From contig CP087974.1 in NCBI GenBank assembly GCA_024426085.1, positions 1,612,001-1,676,000 of the forward strand: DNA of 64,000 nt, in the 5' to 3' direction. A model generated the notes under the pieces. That model ran no database searches and was not told the DNA's origin. It saw only the letters and a program-made list of their open reading frames with translations. The first letter of the stretch is position 1. Every line of letters begins with the position of its first letter. Shown here piece by piece: positions 9,000 through 18,831 of this stretch. A program made the translations under genes and the position numbers. Source of the DNA: Rhizobium sp. RCAM05350 (GTDB lineage Bacteria > Pseudomonadota > Alphaproteobacteria > Rhizobiales > Rhizobiaceae).

Positions 9000-10022
9000 G
9001 TGTTGGGCGTAGTGATACCGCTGGAAGACAGCAAAAACAAACAGGCATCTGTGAAGCCGCTCGTCGACCTGACGAAGGCGGACATGGAGCGCGTCAACCA
9101 GCTGATCCTGTCCAAGGCCGGCTCCGACGTCCAGATGATTCCGGAAGTGGCCAACCACCTGATTTCATCCGGCGGCAAGCGTCTGCGCCCGATGCTGACG
9201 CTGGCATCCGCATCGATGTTCGGCTTTACCGGCGACGCGCATATCAAGCTTGCGACCGCGGTCGAGTTCATGCACACGGCCACCCTTTTGCATGACGACG
9301 TGGTCGACGAGAGCGATCTGCGGCGCGGCAAGTCGACGGCGCGGATGATCTGGGGCAACCAGGCCAGTGTTCTCGTCGGTGACTTCCTGCTCGGCCAGGC
9401 ATTTCGCATGATGGTCGATGTCGGTTCGCTGGATGCGCTGGATGTGCTGTCGACGGCTGCGTCGGTGATTGCCGAAGGCGAAGTGCTACAGCTGTCCGTC
9501 GCCAAGAACATGGAAACGACCGAAGACGACTATCTCTCGGTCATTCGCGCCAAGACGGCAGCTTTGTTTGCTGCCGCGGCCGAAGTTGGCCCGATCGTCG
9601 CCAAGACCGACAAGGCCAGCCGCAACGCGCTGAAATCCTACGGCATGAATCTCGGCCTTGCCTTCCAGCTGGTCGACGACGTGCTCGACTATGGCGGCAA
9701 GGCCGCCGATCTCGGCAAGAATACCGGCGACGATTTCCGCAGAAGGCAAGATCACCCCTGCCCGTCATCCTGTCCTATCCCGCTGGCACGGCCGAGGAGC
9801 GCAGCTTCTGGCGCGAGGCGATCAGAAGGCGGTGAGAGTAGCGACCAGAACCTGGAAAAGGCACTGGGCCTGATCACCCGCTACGGCGGACTGACGGATA
9901 CCATTGCCCAGGCCCAGCATTACGGCACGATTGCCCGCGATGCGCTGGCGCCGCTGCCGGAATCCCCCTGGAAGGATGCCCTTCTCGAAGTCATCGATTT
10001 CTGCATCGACCGGGTCAGCTGA
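9000..10022 (+). CDS. ispB: octaprenyl diphosphate synthase
   Basis: Trans-prenyltransferase that makes the ubiquinone side chain by head-to-tail condensation of isopentenyl diphosphate. About 340 residues. First Asp-rich motif LLHDDVVDESDLRRG, substrate lysine region SSGGKRLRPMLTLA, and second Asp-rich motif QLVDDVLDYGG are intact. The GTG at 9000 is chosen because AGGAG lies six bases upstream. The segment 9738-9835 is read out of frame by three indels whose sum keeps the downstream frame open: CGCAGAAGG near 9741, CCCC near 9754 and GGCGGTGAG near 9833. Reading through gives the conserved GDDFRxEGKITLPVILSY. An uncorrected translation therefore carries about 30 wrong residues without any stop codon. 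Confidence 0.93.
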   Translation: MLGVVIPLEDSKNKQASVKPLVDLTKADMERVNQLILSKAGSDVQMIPEVANHLISSGGKRLRPMLTLASASMFGFTGDAHIKLATAVEFMHTATLLHDDVVDESDLRRGKSTARMIWGNQASVLVGDFLLGQAFRMMVDVGSLDALDVLSTAASVIAEGEVLQLSVAKNMETTEDDYLSVIRAKTAALFAAAAEVGPIVAKTDKASRNALKSYGMNLGLAFQLVDDVLDYGGKAADLGKNTGDDFRRRQDHPCPSSCPIPLARPRSAASGARRSEGGESSDQNLEKALGLITRYGGLTDTIAQAQHYGTIARDALAPLPESPWKDALLEVIDFCIDRVS

Positions 10023-10123
10023 CCGGCCATTGCAAGGATCAGGTGTACACTTGAGGAATTTCTTGCCGCACTGCGCCAAAAAAGCCATTCTATCCGTTCA
10101 TGCTCCGGCTGCCGTCGAGCATC

Positions 10124-10141
10124 GCTCACGATCGAGTGAGC
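10124..10141. terminator. possible short hairpin downstream of ispB
   Basis: GCTCAC-GATCGA-GTGAGC forms a six-pair stem with a six-base loop, about 100 bases behind ispB. There is no T run, so intrinsic termination is doubtful. Confidence 0.3.
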
Positions 10142-10291
10142 GGAAGTTGACGGTGGGATGTCGAATTGCGTCTTGCCTTGCGCTCAAACCGGATTCCGGT
10201 TTGCCGGGTTATACGTTATTGATTTGGGACTGATTCCACGCAGATCCGGCGACGGCGCCAAGGGGTGCCGCCCTGTAACGAAAGGCTTGTC

Positions 10292-12126
10292 ATGCGGCAA
10301 AAACACCTTCTTCGCCTGCTCAGCGGTGCTGCCTTCCTGGCCTTGGCGTCCCTTTTCCGGCGCGGCCCCGAGCTTTGCCGAGGAAGCCAAGCCTGCGGTG
10401 GAGGAAAGCAAGCCTTTCGACCTGAATTCGGTCAACAGTTTCTCGGGCGCGTTTCTCGCTGCCCGCACTGCCGATGTCGATCACGATCTCGATACGGCGA
10501 CCAAGCTCTACCGCACGGCGCTGGAATTCGAGCCTGACAATGTCGATGTCAAGCAGCGGTTGATGATCACCTCGCTGATGAACGGCGACTTCGACAGCGG
10601 CGTCAAGATTGCCGAAGAATTGAAGTCCGATAGCTCCGTCGAGCGCATCACCACGATCACCCGTGCCGTCGAAGCGATCCGCAAGCGGGAATACCGCCAC
10701 GCGCAAAAATCCTGAACTACGAAGGCCCGAACGATCTCGACCGGCTGATGAATGGCCTCTTGCTCGGCTGGGCGAAGGCCGGCGAAGGCAAGCCGAAGGA
10801 CGCGATTGCCGAGATCGAGGCGATGGACGGGCCGGAATGGTTCCGCATCTTCAAGTCGTACCATCAGGGCGCCATTGCGCTGGCCGCCGGCGACAAGTCC
10901 ACGGCCCGCTCCAAGCTGAACGATGCCGTTCTCGACCGGGAAGGCGGCAGTGCTGCCCCCGACACCTTCATGCGCGCGGTCGTCGCTGGCGAAGCTTGAG
11001 GCCCAGCGACGGCAACAAGCAGAAGGCGCTCGATGCCGTCTCCGTCGGCGAAGGCTTTATCAGCAATTATGCGCCGCTGAAGGCGTTGCGCACCAGCATC
11101 GAACAAGGCAAGCCGCAGGAACAGCAGGTCCGCAGTGCCACGCAAGGTGCAGCCGCCGTGCTCTTCTCGATTGGCGCGGCGCTGAACCGCGACGGCGCGG
11201 GAAGACATCGTCTCGCTCTACCTGCAGACCGCCCGGGCGCTGGATCGGAAAGCGCCGATATCCTCGTCATGCTCGGCGGTATCGCTTGGAAAACCTGAAA
11301 AAGCCCGGAGCGGGCCATCGCGCTCTACAAGAGCGTACCGGAAAACTCGCCGATGCGGCGCCTGTCGGAAATGCAGCTCGGCCTCAGCCTTGCCTCGATC
11401 GGCAAGGTGGACGAGGCCAAGAAGCATCTGAAGGAACTGATCGATCTCGATCCGAAGGATGTGCGCAGCTACCTCGCCTATGGCAGCGTGCTGTCGGACG
11501 CCAAGGACTACAAGGAAATGGGGCTGGTCTACGACCGCGCCGTCGAGGCGATCGGTCCGGTTCCGCAGCGTAGCGACTGGACGATCTTCTTCCAGCGCGG
11601 CATCGCCTATGAGCGGCAGAAAATGTGGGACAAGGCCGAGCCGAGCTTCAAGAAGGCGCTGAACCTCAACCCCGACCAGCCGCAGGTGCTGAACTATCTC
11701 GGCTATTCCTGGGTCGACATGAACATCAATCTCGAAGAAGGCCTCGGTATGATCCGCAAGGCGGTCGATCTGAAGCCGGACGACGGCTACATCGTCGATT
11801 CGCTCGGCTGGGCCTATTTCCGCATGAACCGCTTCGACGATGCTGTCGTTGAACTTGAGCGTGCTGTCGAACTGATGGCCGGCGATGCAACCATCAACGA
11901 TCACCTCGGTGACGCCTACTGGCGCGTTGGGCGCAAGCTTGAAGCGGTGTTCCAGTGGAACCAGACGCTGGCGCTGAAGCCCGAGGAAGCGGAGATCCTG
12001 AAGATCAAGGCAAAGATCGAAAGCGGCCTGCCACCGATCGAAGCCAAGGTTCCGGCTGCTGCGGAAGCAGGCGAAACCCAGCCGAAAGAAGTGGCACCGG
12101 ACGTTGCCAGCGGCAAGAAATCCTGA
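10292..12126 (+). CDS. exported TPR repeat protein
   Basis: About 612 residues. An N-terminal signal peptide (MRQKHLLRLLSGAAFLALAS, then a GAAPSFAEE cleavage region) points to export. The rest is helical tetratricopeptide repeats, clearest at YKSVPENSPMRRLSEMQLG, ERQKMWDKAEPSFKKALN, NPDQPQVLNYLGYSWVD and DGYIVDSLGWAYFRMNRF. TPR proteins of this type act as assembly scaffolds; the partner is unknown. GAAAGG seven bases upstream supports the ATG at 10292. At least seven frame breaks occur (near 10350, 10710, 10990, 11000, 11198, 11240 and 11285-11310). Four of them are restored by adding CG to CGCG-type sites, one by an A in a five-A run. ispE starts 12 bases downstream, so the two are probably cotranscribed. 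Confidence 0.85.
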
Positions 12127-12138
12127 TCCCGCCGAACA

Positions 12139-13070
12139 ATGGCAGATCAGGACGGACTTGACGATTTCACGCTGACGCGAATTGCGCCGGCGAAAATCAA
12201 TCTGGCTTTGCATGTCGTCGGCCAGCGGGCCGATGGGTATCATCTGCTGGAAAGCCTCGTAACCTTTGCCGATGCGGGAGACCGCATCGGCTTTTCCCTT
12301 TCCGACAAGGACCGCTTCACTCTCTCAGGACCTTTTTCCGCCGATCTTCCGGCGACCGGCGCAGGCACAGACGGCAATCTGGTGCTCAAGGCGCGTGACC
12401 TGTTGCGCGACCATCTGGGCGAAAAGGCATCGAGGCGGGACCGGTTCATCTCCATCTCGAAAAGAACCTGCCAGTCGCCTCCGGCATCGGCGGCGGCTCT
12501 GCCGATGCGGCAGCGACACTTCTCGGGCTGCAGGATCTCTGGAAGGTTTCCATCGATCGCAACGACCTGCTACAGATCGCGCTCAAACTGGGCGCCGATG
12601 TGCCGATGTGCCTCGAAGGTCAGCCGCTGGTCGCGCGCGGCATCGGCGAGGATATAGAGCCGGTGACGGATTTTCCGTCCTTTCCCATGCTGATCGTCAA
12701 CCCGCTGAAGGCGGTCTCGACACCGGTGATTTTCAAGCGGCTGACGGACAAGACCAAGCCGCCGCTTCTCATGCTGCAGGGCCGACAGTCGCGCGACGGC
12801 TGGATCGATGTACTGAAAGCCCTGCGCAACGATCTGGAGCCGCCTGCCCGTGATCTGGAGCCGGACATCGCTGCGGTCTCCGAGGCGCTTGACCTGACGG
12901 GCGCTTCGTTTGTGCGGATGTCCGGCTCGGGCGCATCCTGCTTTGGCCTCTATGCGAGCACCGAAGCCCGCAACGAGGCGGCGGCTGTTCTTTCAAGGCA
13001 GCATCCGAACTGGTACGTTCTGGCCTGCAACAGCGTCCATGGAGAGGAAGAAAGCAATGACCGAGACTAA
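12139..13070 (+). CDS. ispE: 4-diphosphocytidyl-2-C-methyl-D-erythritol kinase
   Basis: GHMP-family kinase of the non-mevalonate (MEP) isoprenoid pathway; phosphorylates CDP-ME. About 310 residues. N-terminal [21 protein letters not shown] is the family signature; the ATP loop [20 protein letters not shown] is intact after restoring one break near 12433; the C-terminal GHMP motif [14 protein letters not shown] is present. It follows the TPR gene by 12 bases and overlaps moaB by 14 bases, so these three genes look like one transcript. An octaprenyl diphosphate synthase gene lies two genes upstream, a related isoprenoid step. Confidence 0.93.
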
Positions 13071-13597
13071 GGAGACAAGACCCTTCGTTCCGGTCGGCAT
13101 CGCTGTTCTAACGGTTTCCGATACGCACTTTGGCCGACGACCGTTCCGGCGACACGCTTGCTGCCCGCATCACCGATGCCGGCCACAGGCTTGAGGCCCG
13201 CGCTATCGTGCCGGATGACAAGCAGAGAATTGCGGCACAGGTGAAAGCCTGGACACTGACTGAAACCATCGACGTAGTGATCACCACCGGCGGCACGGGC
13301 TTTACCGGACGCGACGTGACGCCCGAAGCGCTGGAGCCATTATTCGAAAAGCGCATGGACGGCTTTTCCGAGGTCTTCCACCGGATTTCCTATGACAAGA
13401 TCGGCACATCGACGATCCAGTCACGTGCCACCGGCGGCGTCGCCAACGCCACCTTCATCTTCGTGCTGCCGGGATCACCTGGCGCCTGCAAGGACGCTTG
13501 GGACGGCATTCTCAAGCAACAACTCGATTATCGCCACATGCCCTGCAATTTCGTCGAGATCATGCCAAGGCTGGACAAACACCTGAAACGCGGCTGA
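13057..13597 (+). CDS. moaB: molybdenum cofactor biosynthesis protein B
   Basis: MoaB/Mog family protein of about 180 residues that acts on molybdopterin in molybdenum cofactor synthesis. IAVLTVSDTR, the SGDTLAARITDAGH helix, the VVITTGGTGFTGRDVTPEA substrate loop and LPGSPGACKDAWDGIL are diagnostic. GGAAGAAAG precedes the ATG at 13057, which lies inside the end of ispE. The frame breaks near 13127; adding a GC to ACGCACTTTG gives SDTRTLADDRSGDTL, the conserved sequence. A hairpin follows the stop codon. Confidence 0.93.
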
Positions 13598-13598
13598 C

Positions 13599-13615
13599 TT
13601 CTCAGGTTCTGAGAA
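13599..13615 (+). terminator. hairpin directly after moaB
   Basis: TTCTCAG-GTT-CTGAGAA, a perfect seven-pair stem with a three-base loop starting two bases behind the moaB stop. No T run follows, so it may be an mRNA 3' stabiliser instead of an intrinsic terminator. Confidence 0.4.
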
Positions 13616-13705
13616 ACCCAATCCTTCCTGTTCCATACGTAACAGCGCGCCACGACGCAGCCTTGTAAAACTGTCCTCATCGAAAGACGGCATGAGGAGG
13701 ACGCA

Positions 13706-13792
13706 ATGGCAAGCTTATCTATCGACGACGCGTCCGGTTTCCCCATCCAGATCACGACAGACAGCATGAACGTGGCGGCTTTCACTCCCTGA
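13706..13792 (+). CDS. possible 28-residue peptide with strong Shine-Dalgarno
   Basis: ATG at 13706 is preceded by GAGGAGG at optimal spacing and opens 28 codons (MASLSIDDASGF then PIQITTDSMNVAAFTP). The frame then reads on, after the stop, to the terminator at 13872. I know no family. The peptide is interesting mainly because of its ribosome binding site and because it sits alone between a hairpin and a terminator. Confidence 0.35.
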   Translation: MASLSIDDASGFPIQITTDSMNVAAFTP

Positions 13793-13871
13793 AAACGCCA
13801 CGCCAAGCGATACGACGCGCCGGCTGGGATCACGCGGCAAGCCATTTTAACGGTCTATTTTTCAATGAAGA

Positions 13872-13902
13872 CAGGGCAGGTTCGAAAGGGCCTGCTCTTT
13901 TT
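13872..13902 (+). terminator. rho-independent terminator
   Basis: AGGGCAGG and CCTGCTCT form an eight-pair stem (one G-T) around a short loop and are followed by TTTTT. It closes the plus-strand moaB region and lies just behind the end of the minus-strand glycosyltransferase gene. Confidence 0.65.
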
Positions 13903-13916
13903 ACGATGAGACGCCG

Positions 13917-14453
13917 CTAGCGGCTTTCCGCATCAGGACGATTGGCAATGGCCACCCATGCTGGCACAAGTTCGCTTCCAAGCTTACGCACGGCCCTGCC
14001 ATTGGCAAAGTCGCAGAGCTGCATCGATGTCTTGGCGATCGACGCAGCCTGTTGCTTCGACAGCAGTAATCCCAATTCGAGCGGCGCTGTCCGCTTGACC
14101 ACGCGCTGCAGGAACGGCCGACGATACTGCCGAGACGGCGAAAGCGCGCCGGCATCTTGTTCAGCGACATATATTCCGCCACGTCGTCGATCCATCGTCC
14201 CGCCGGCCTGGCGCCTGCTTCGAGCAAAAGCAGCCAATCGCCGCGCGCGGACCGGACGATGTCGGTCATATCCCAGTTCGTGCAAAAACGGGCGCCGGCT
14301 ACGTCTGCCACGCGACTCAGAGCCATCCCGAGAGCCATGATCCAGAATGATCACGTCGCTCACCAAACCTTCCACGGCACCCGCCACCAGCGCCGACAGC
14401 GTCTGCGCCAATTCAGCCTCATTATTGCGGGTTTCGGTGATGATCGTCAGCAT
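13917..14453 (-). CDS. family 2 glycosyltransferase-like protein
   Basis: About 180 residues with a GT-A type start: MLTIITETRNNEAELAQTL then VSDVIILDHGSRDGS, the nucleotide-sugar binding region of GT2 enzymes. ARGDWLLLLEAGARPAGRW resembles the segment around the DxD position, but a clear DxD is not seen. Two breaks (near 14330 and 14128) have to be bridged. The protein is short for GT2 and has no membrane anchor, so its activity is uncertain. It is encoded opposite to moaB and the radical SAM gene. Confidence 0.65.
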   Translation of the reverse strand: MLTIITETRNNEAELAQTLSALVAGAVEGLVSDVIILDHGSRDGSESRGRRSRRPFLHELGYDRHRPVRARRLAAFARSRRQAGGTMDRRRGGIYVAEQDAGALSPSRQYRRPFLQRVVKRTAPLELGLLLSKQQAASIAKTSMQLCDFANGRAVRKLGSELVPAWVAIANRPDAESR

Positions 14454-14682
14454 TGCCGTCCATACCGCATCGCACACAGAATTTCCACAAGCCCTTGGTT
14501 TCCGGGCAATTAACTTTTGATTCATGATGAATGCGCAGGCGGCAGAATCATGAATGACCCGTCGCTGAACATGATCGAAAGCCAGTTTCACATTTTTGTT
14601 CTTGCATTGTTCTCATTTTCACGATAGGAAAATAATCAGAGGATATCGGAAAAGTCCGCAAGGACATTCCCCGGAGAAACCC

Positions 14683-15841
14683 ATGAACGAGCTGTCTCAG
14701 ATCAGGCAGGGTGCCTTGGCGCCCGCCAACCCGGCAGATATGGCCGAAGCGATGATCGCCGGTTCCGGGCTGCGGATCGAGATCGACCGGCGGCGCGGCA
14801 GGGGAGCTGCCATCAACACCTCCGGCCGGTTTCGAACCCATGTCGCGCAGAACTGGAAGACGACGGCTGGAATTCGCTCGAGGAGCTGCCGGCCTTCAAG
14901 ACCGAGGTTCAGATCGAAAGCCGCGCTCGATCATCAGCCGCAACGATTCGCCCGATCTCCCGTTCGACCGCTCGGTCAATCCCTACCGGGGATGCGAGCA
15001 CGGCTGCATCTATTGTTTTGCCCGCCCTACCCACGCCTATATGGGCCTGTCGCCGGGGCTCGATTTCGAAGCAAGGCTGTTTGCCAAGCCGGATGCAGCC
15101 AAGCTTCTGGAGCGGGAACTGGCGAAGCCCGGTTACAAAGTTCGCCCGATCGCCATTGGCACCAATACCGACCCCTACCAGCCGATCGAGAAGGAATGGC
15201 TGATCATGCGCCAGATCCTCGAAGTGCTGAAGGCGGCCGATCACCCGGTGATGATCGTCACCAAATCGGCGATGGTCATGCGCGATATCGATATTCTCGC
15301 GCCGATGGCAGCAAAGGGACTGGCAAGGGTCGGGCTGTCAGTAACGACGCTCGACCGCAAGCTTGCCCGGTTGATGGAGCCGAGGGCTTCGACGCCATCC
15401 AAGCGGCTTGAGGCCATCAAGGCGTTGTCCGAAGCCGGCATCCCTCAACGGTGATGATGGCGCCAGTCATTCCGGCCCTCAACGACCACGAGATCGAGCG
15501 GGTGCTGGACGCCGGCAAGGCCGCCGGTGCGACAAACGCAAGTTATGTGCTGCTGCGCCTGCCGCTGGAGGTGAGCCCGCTGTTCCGTGACTGGCTGCTC
15601 AGAAACTACCCGGATCGCTATCGCCACGTCATGTCGCTGGTGCGTTCGATGCGGGGCGGCAAGGATTACGATGCCGAATTCGGCAAGCGTATGAAGGGCG
15701 CCGGTCCCTATGCCTGGCAGATCGGCCGGCGGTTCCGATCTGGCCGCCAAGCGGCTAGAGCTGAATGTCGGCAAGCGCCCGCTGAACTGCGATCTTTTCG
15801 TACCGCCGCTGGGCACCGGCGTGCAACTGTCACTGCTTTAG
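14683..15841 (+). CDS. PA0069-family radical SAM protein
   Basis: About 386 residues. The radical SAM cluster motif is in NPYRGCEHGCIYCFARPTH, a CxxxCxxC arrangement, followed by GTNTDPYQPIEKEW and TKSAMVMRDIDIL, as in the PA0069 family (related to spore photoproduct lyase-like proteins). The reaction is not known. The start at 14683 has CGGAG six bases upstream. Breaks occur near 14850 (CGCAGAA), 14925, 15446 (CCC for CCCC; restores GIPSTVMMAPVIPAL) and 15738 (TTCCGATC; restoring CG gives RRFRDLAAKRLEL). The next plus-strand gene is rnhB. Confidence 0.85.
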
Positions 15842-15992
15842 TCGGAGACAGGACATTTCCTCCGGAACCACCTTCCGGAGACTGGAATACTGATGCTGTT
15901 TCTTGCCCCGAGGCAGGATCGGTCATCCTCCGGCAACCGCCTCATTGCCGAAGGACTTGCAGGGAATCGGGCTTGTGTGCGAGTTTCGCCGC

Positions 15993-16666
15993 ATGTCACG
16001 ACGCACACCGCCCTGATTCCCCCTTTCTTTTCGAGACGATCGAAGGCCCCGATTTCAGTTTCGAATTGGCCGGCCGCCGCGATGGTCTTTGGCCTGTCGC
16101 AGGCACCTGATGAAGCCGGGCGCGGCCCGTTGGCAGGCCCGGTGGTTGCCGCCGCCGTCATCCTCGATCCGGACAATATTCCGGAAGGCCTGAACGACAG
16201 CAAACAGTTGTCGATCTCCCGCCGCGAGGAACTGTTCGAGATCATCCTGTGTTCCTCCATCGTCTCCATCGCCTCGTCAGGGGCAGGCAGGATCGACAAT
16301 ACGGATATCCGCAAGGCAAGCCTCGATGCTATGCGCCGGGCGGTCCACGGCCTTTCCCTGGCGCCGGCGCTGGTGCTCGCCGATGGCCGCGACATACCGC
16401 CTGGCCTGGCCTGCATGGGCAAGGCCGTCGTCAAGGGCGATGCGCGGTCCTTGTCGATCGCGGCAGCCTCGATCATTGCCAAGGTGGCCCGCGACCGGAT
16501 GATGGCCCGTGCTGACCTGGTTTTCCCGGCCTATGGTTTTGCCACCCATGCCGGATATGCCACGCAGCGCCATCGCAATGCCATTGGCGACCACGGCCCC
16601 TGCCCACTGCACCGGATGAGTTTTAGGCCATTGCGGCAGGATGGGCTGGAAGCGGCGGAGGAATAA
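15993..16666 (+). CDS. rnhB: ribonuclease HII
   Basis: Endonuclease that removes ribonucleotides and RNA from RNA-DNA hybrids. About 223 residues. [19 protein letters not shown] carries the first catalytic Asp and Glu; LADGRDIP and [17 protein letters not shown] hold the other acidic and substrate-contacting residues; the C terminus [12 protein letters not shown] is typical. The start is placed at 15993 (MSRRTPP), because bridging two extra T residues (CCC-T-GATTCC near 16013 and ACC-T-GATGAA near 16107) restores [18 protein letters not shown] and the invariant GTDEAGRG. It stands between the radical SAM gene and the F0 ATP synthase genes. Confidence 0.92.
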
Positions 16667-16854
16667 TTGCCTGCTGTCCTGCGTCATCTGGGAACAACAG
16701 CGCGTGCCCTGCGTTGAAGATACTGACGTTGACGGCAAAGACACAGCCGTTCTTTTTCTTGTGTGCGGCGTGCCCTGGGTAACAAACCGCGGAGCGGACG
16801 GGTTATAGAACCAAGAACGATATGCACCCACGATTCCCATGAAAGGTTCGAACC

Positions 16855-17166
16855 GTGCTTTTTGGGCTGATTTTTGTAGCTGCCACGGCAGCGGCCGACA
16901 TTTCCCCCGCCATGGGACCGACGGCGGATGCCCTGCAATCGGACCTGCAAACGGCGTATAGCTGCAAGGATATCGACGGACGCAAGGTCTGGAAGGGCGG
17001 ACTTGCGTACTACATCCAGTCGTTCGTCTATGACGATGAAGCCCCGGATGACACAGCGAATATGGCAACCGACGCAGTTCTGCCCGAAGACAACAGCGCG
17101 GAGACGATGCAGGAGTTCGAGCAGGCCTGCATGACGATGGCGCCGACGGCGAGCACGGACAACTAA
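16855..17166 (+). CDS. small hypothetical, possibly exported protein
   Basis: 103 codons from a GTG start with AAAGG eight bases upstream. The first 14 residues (MLFGLIFVAATAAA) look like a short signal sequence followed by DISPAMG; the mature part is acidic with two cysteines (YSCKDIDGRKVWKGG and FEQACMTMAP). Codon third positions are GC-rich as in real genes of this region. I recognise no family. Confidence 0.5.
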   Translation: MLFGLIFVAATAAADISPAMGPTADALQSDLQTAYSCKDIDGRKVWKGGLAYYIQSFVYDDEAPDDTANMATDAVLPEDNSAETMQEFEQACMTMAPTASTDN

Positions 17167-17289
17167 GCGGTATATCTTTAAGTTGGAGCCACCCGGCCGG
17201 AAGGAACTTCGGCTCGGAATAGTTATGGCGACGATTGATCGCTCGATCTTACTGCCATACGCAGACGATCACATTCCCGCTGACAGACA

Positions 17290-17319
17290 CAAAAAGGCCG
17301 GCGCAAGCCAGCCTTTTTC
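17290..17319. terminator. bidirectional terminator of the F0 operon
   Basis: AAAAAGGC and GCCTTTTT form an eight-pair stem continued by GGC/GCC around a GCAA loop. T runs are present on both strands, so it can stop the minus-strand atp operon 22 bases behind atpF and any plus-strand transcript from the small gene at 16855. Confidence 0.75.
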
Positions 17320-17340
17320 ATTCCTTTATGAGCCGACCAA

Positions 17341-17831
17341 TCAGTTAAGACGGGTCTTCACATCACTGATCGCCTTGGCGAACAGGGTTGCCTGCGTGGC
17401 GCCATCCGACTTTGCCGTGATGACGCTCTCGGCGGCGGCAATGGCGATATCGACGGCGATCGCGCGGAACCGAATTGATGGCGTCGGTTTCTGCCTGCTT
17501 GATCTTCTGTTCCGACAGAGCCGTGCGGCGGGCGACGAATTCGTCGGTCTTCTGCTTGGCTTCCGCAGTCAGCATTTCAGCTTCACGTTCGGCAGCGGCA
17601 ACGATGTTGGCGGCCTCCGCTTCGGCTTCCTTGCGCTTGCCCTGGTATTCAACGAGCAGCGCTTGCGCTTCAGCGCGCAGGCGCTTGGCTTCGGCGAGTT
17701 CATTGGTGATGCGGTCGGCGCGCGTCGAGCGACTTGGCCAGCATGCCGGGAACCTTGAGGTACACGACGAGAGCGAGGAAAAGCACCAAGCCGACTGTGG
17801 CCCAGAATGTGGCCAGTGAGGTCAAATCCAT
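17341..17831 (-). CDS. atpF: ATP synthase F0 subunit b
   Basis: Membrane-anchored stator subunit b, about 163 residues. One N-terminal transmembrane helix (FWATVGLVLFLALVVYL) is followed by a long charged coiled coil (RKEAEAEAANIVAAAEREAEML) that reaches to F1. AAGGAGAG precedes the ATG. Breaks lie near 17725 (GACGCGCGCCGACC; adding a CG gives DARADRITNELAEAK) and near 17470 (restores NSVRAIAVDIAIAAAE). Last gene of the minus-strand F0 operon, 10 bases behind the b' gene. Confidence 0.93.
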
Positions 17832-17841
17832 GTTGCTCTCC

Positions 17842-18450
17842 TTACTTCGCCGATGCTTTGACCGCGGATGCGATCTCGGCCTTCGATACCTTGCCACCGA
17901 TCAACTGCTCGACAACGGCGGTCGCAGTTTCCTCGGCGATCGCGCCAACGTCGGCCAGTGCCTTCGTCTTGATATCGGCGATACGGGCTTCGGCAGCGGA
18001 AATCTTGTTGTTCAGGCTGACTTCGACCGCAGTGCGGTCGGCAGTTGCCTTTGCCTTTGCAGCTTCGCGCGCAGTCGATGCGATCGCGTTGCCCTTGGCC
18101 TTGGCAGCCGTCAGTTCCTGCTCATAGGCAGCAATGGCAGCATCCGCCTCTGCCTTCGAACGGGACGCATCATCGAGGTCGCGTGCGATCGTGTCGTTAC
18201 GCGTTTCGAGAATGCCACCGATGCGCGGCATGACGACCTTCGACATCAGAAGGTAGAAAAGACCGAAGGTAATCGCAAGCCAGAGAAGCTGCGATGCAAA
18301 TGTCGAAGTATCGAAGGGCGGGAACACTCCCGAGCCATGTCCGCCTTCATGGGCTACACCGGTTTCGGTGTGGACCTCGCCGGCAGCGGCGTCGTGGGTC
18401 TCTGCGCCTTCGGTGGTGGTTGACTGGGCGTATGCCGCGGTCACAAACAT
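17842..18450 (-). CDS. atpF': ATP synthase F0 subunit b'
   Basis: Second, diverged b-type stator subunit, as in other alphaproteobacteria with b/b' heterodimers. 202 residues, intact. It carries an N-terminal Thr/Glu/His-rich extension (residues 1-45, with [15 protein letters not shown]) before the transmembrane helix [17 protein letters not shown] and the coiled coil. The start at 18450 has GGAGGTGAG, much better than the upstream ATG at 18468. It lies between atpE and atpF in the F0 operon. Confidence 0.93.
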   Translation of the reverse strand: MFVTAAYAQSTTTEGAETHDAAAGEVHTETGVAHEGGHGSGVFPPFDTSTFASQLLWLAITFGLFYLLMSKVVMPRIGGILETRNDTIARDLDDASRSKAEADAAIAAYEQELTAAKAKGNAIASTAREAAKAKATADRTAVEVSLNNKISAAEARIADIKTKALADVGAIAEETATAVVEQLIGGKVSKAEIASAVKASAK

Positions 18451-18522
18451 GCTCACCTCCAGGTGCATTCAGAAAAGATGCGGGCCGCGGCCTAAAACCG
18501 CGGCCCTGCCTTCAAGCCGGTA

Positions 18523-18750
18523 TTAGACGGCGAAAAGGAGAAGCAGTGCTACGAGCAGCGAGAAGATGCCCAGAGCTTCCGTAACGGCGAAGCCGAATAC
18601 GAGACGGCCGAACTGGCTGTCTGCTGCCGACGGGTTGCGCAGGGCGCCCGACAGGTAGCTACCGAAAATGTTGCCGAGGCCGAGAGCCGTGCCGGCCATA
18701 CCGAGGCAAGCGAGACCTGCACCGATGTACTTTGCTGCTTCCGCTTCCAT
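18523..18750 (-). CDS. atpE: ATP synthase F0 subunit c
   Basis: Proton-carrying ring subunit, 75 residues, intact. Two transmembrane helices are joined by the polar loop RNPSA. The proton-binding carboxylate is the Glu in FAVTEALGIFSL of helix 2; the first helix has the GxGxG-type GMAGTALGLGNIFG. A proton-type ring is inferred from the absence of sodium-site residues. Confidence 0.97.
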   Translation of the reverse strand: MEAEAAKYIGAGLACLGMAGTALGLGNIFGSYLSGALRNPSAADSQFGRLVFGFAVTEALGIFSLLVALLLLFAV

Positions 18751-18831
18751 GATTTTCTCCTTGAAATGGTTGTTGCGGCTAACTTTGGTGCCTTGGCCGA
18801 TCGAAACCGGCCAGGCCCACGACTTTATTCC

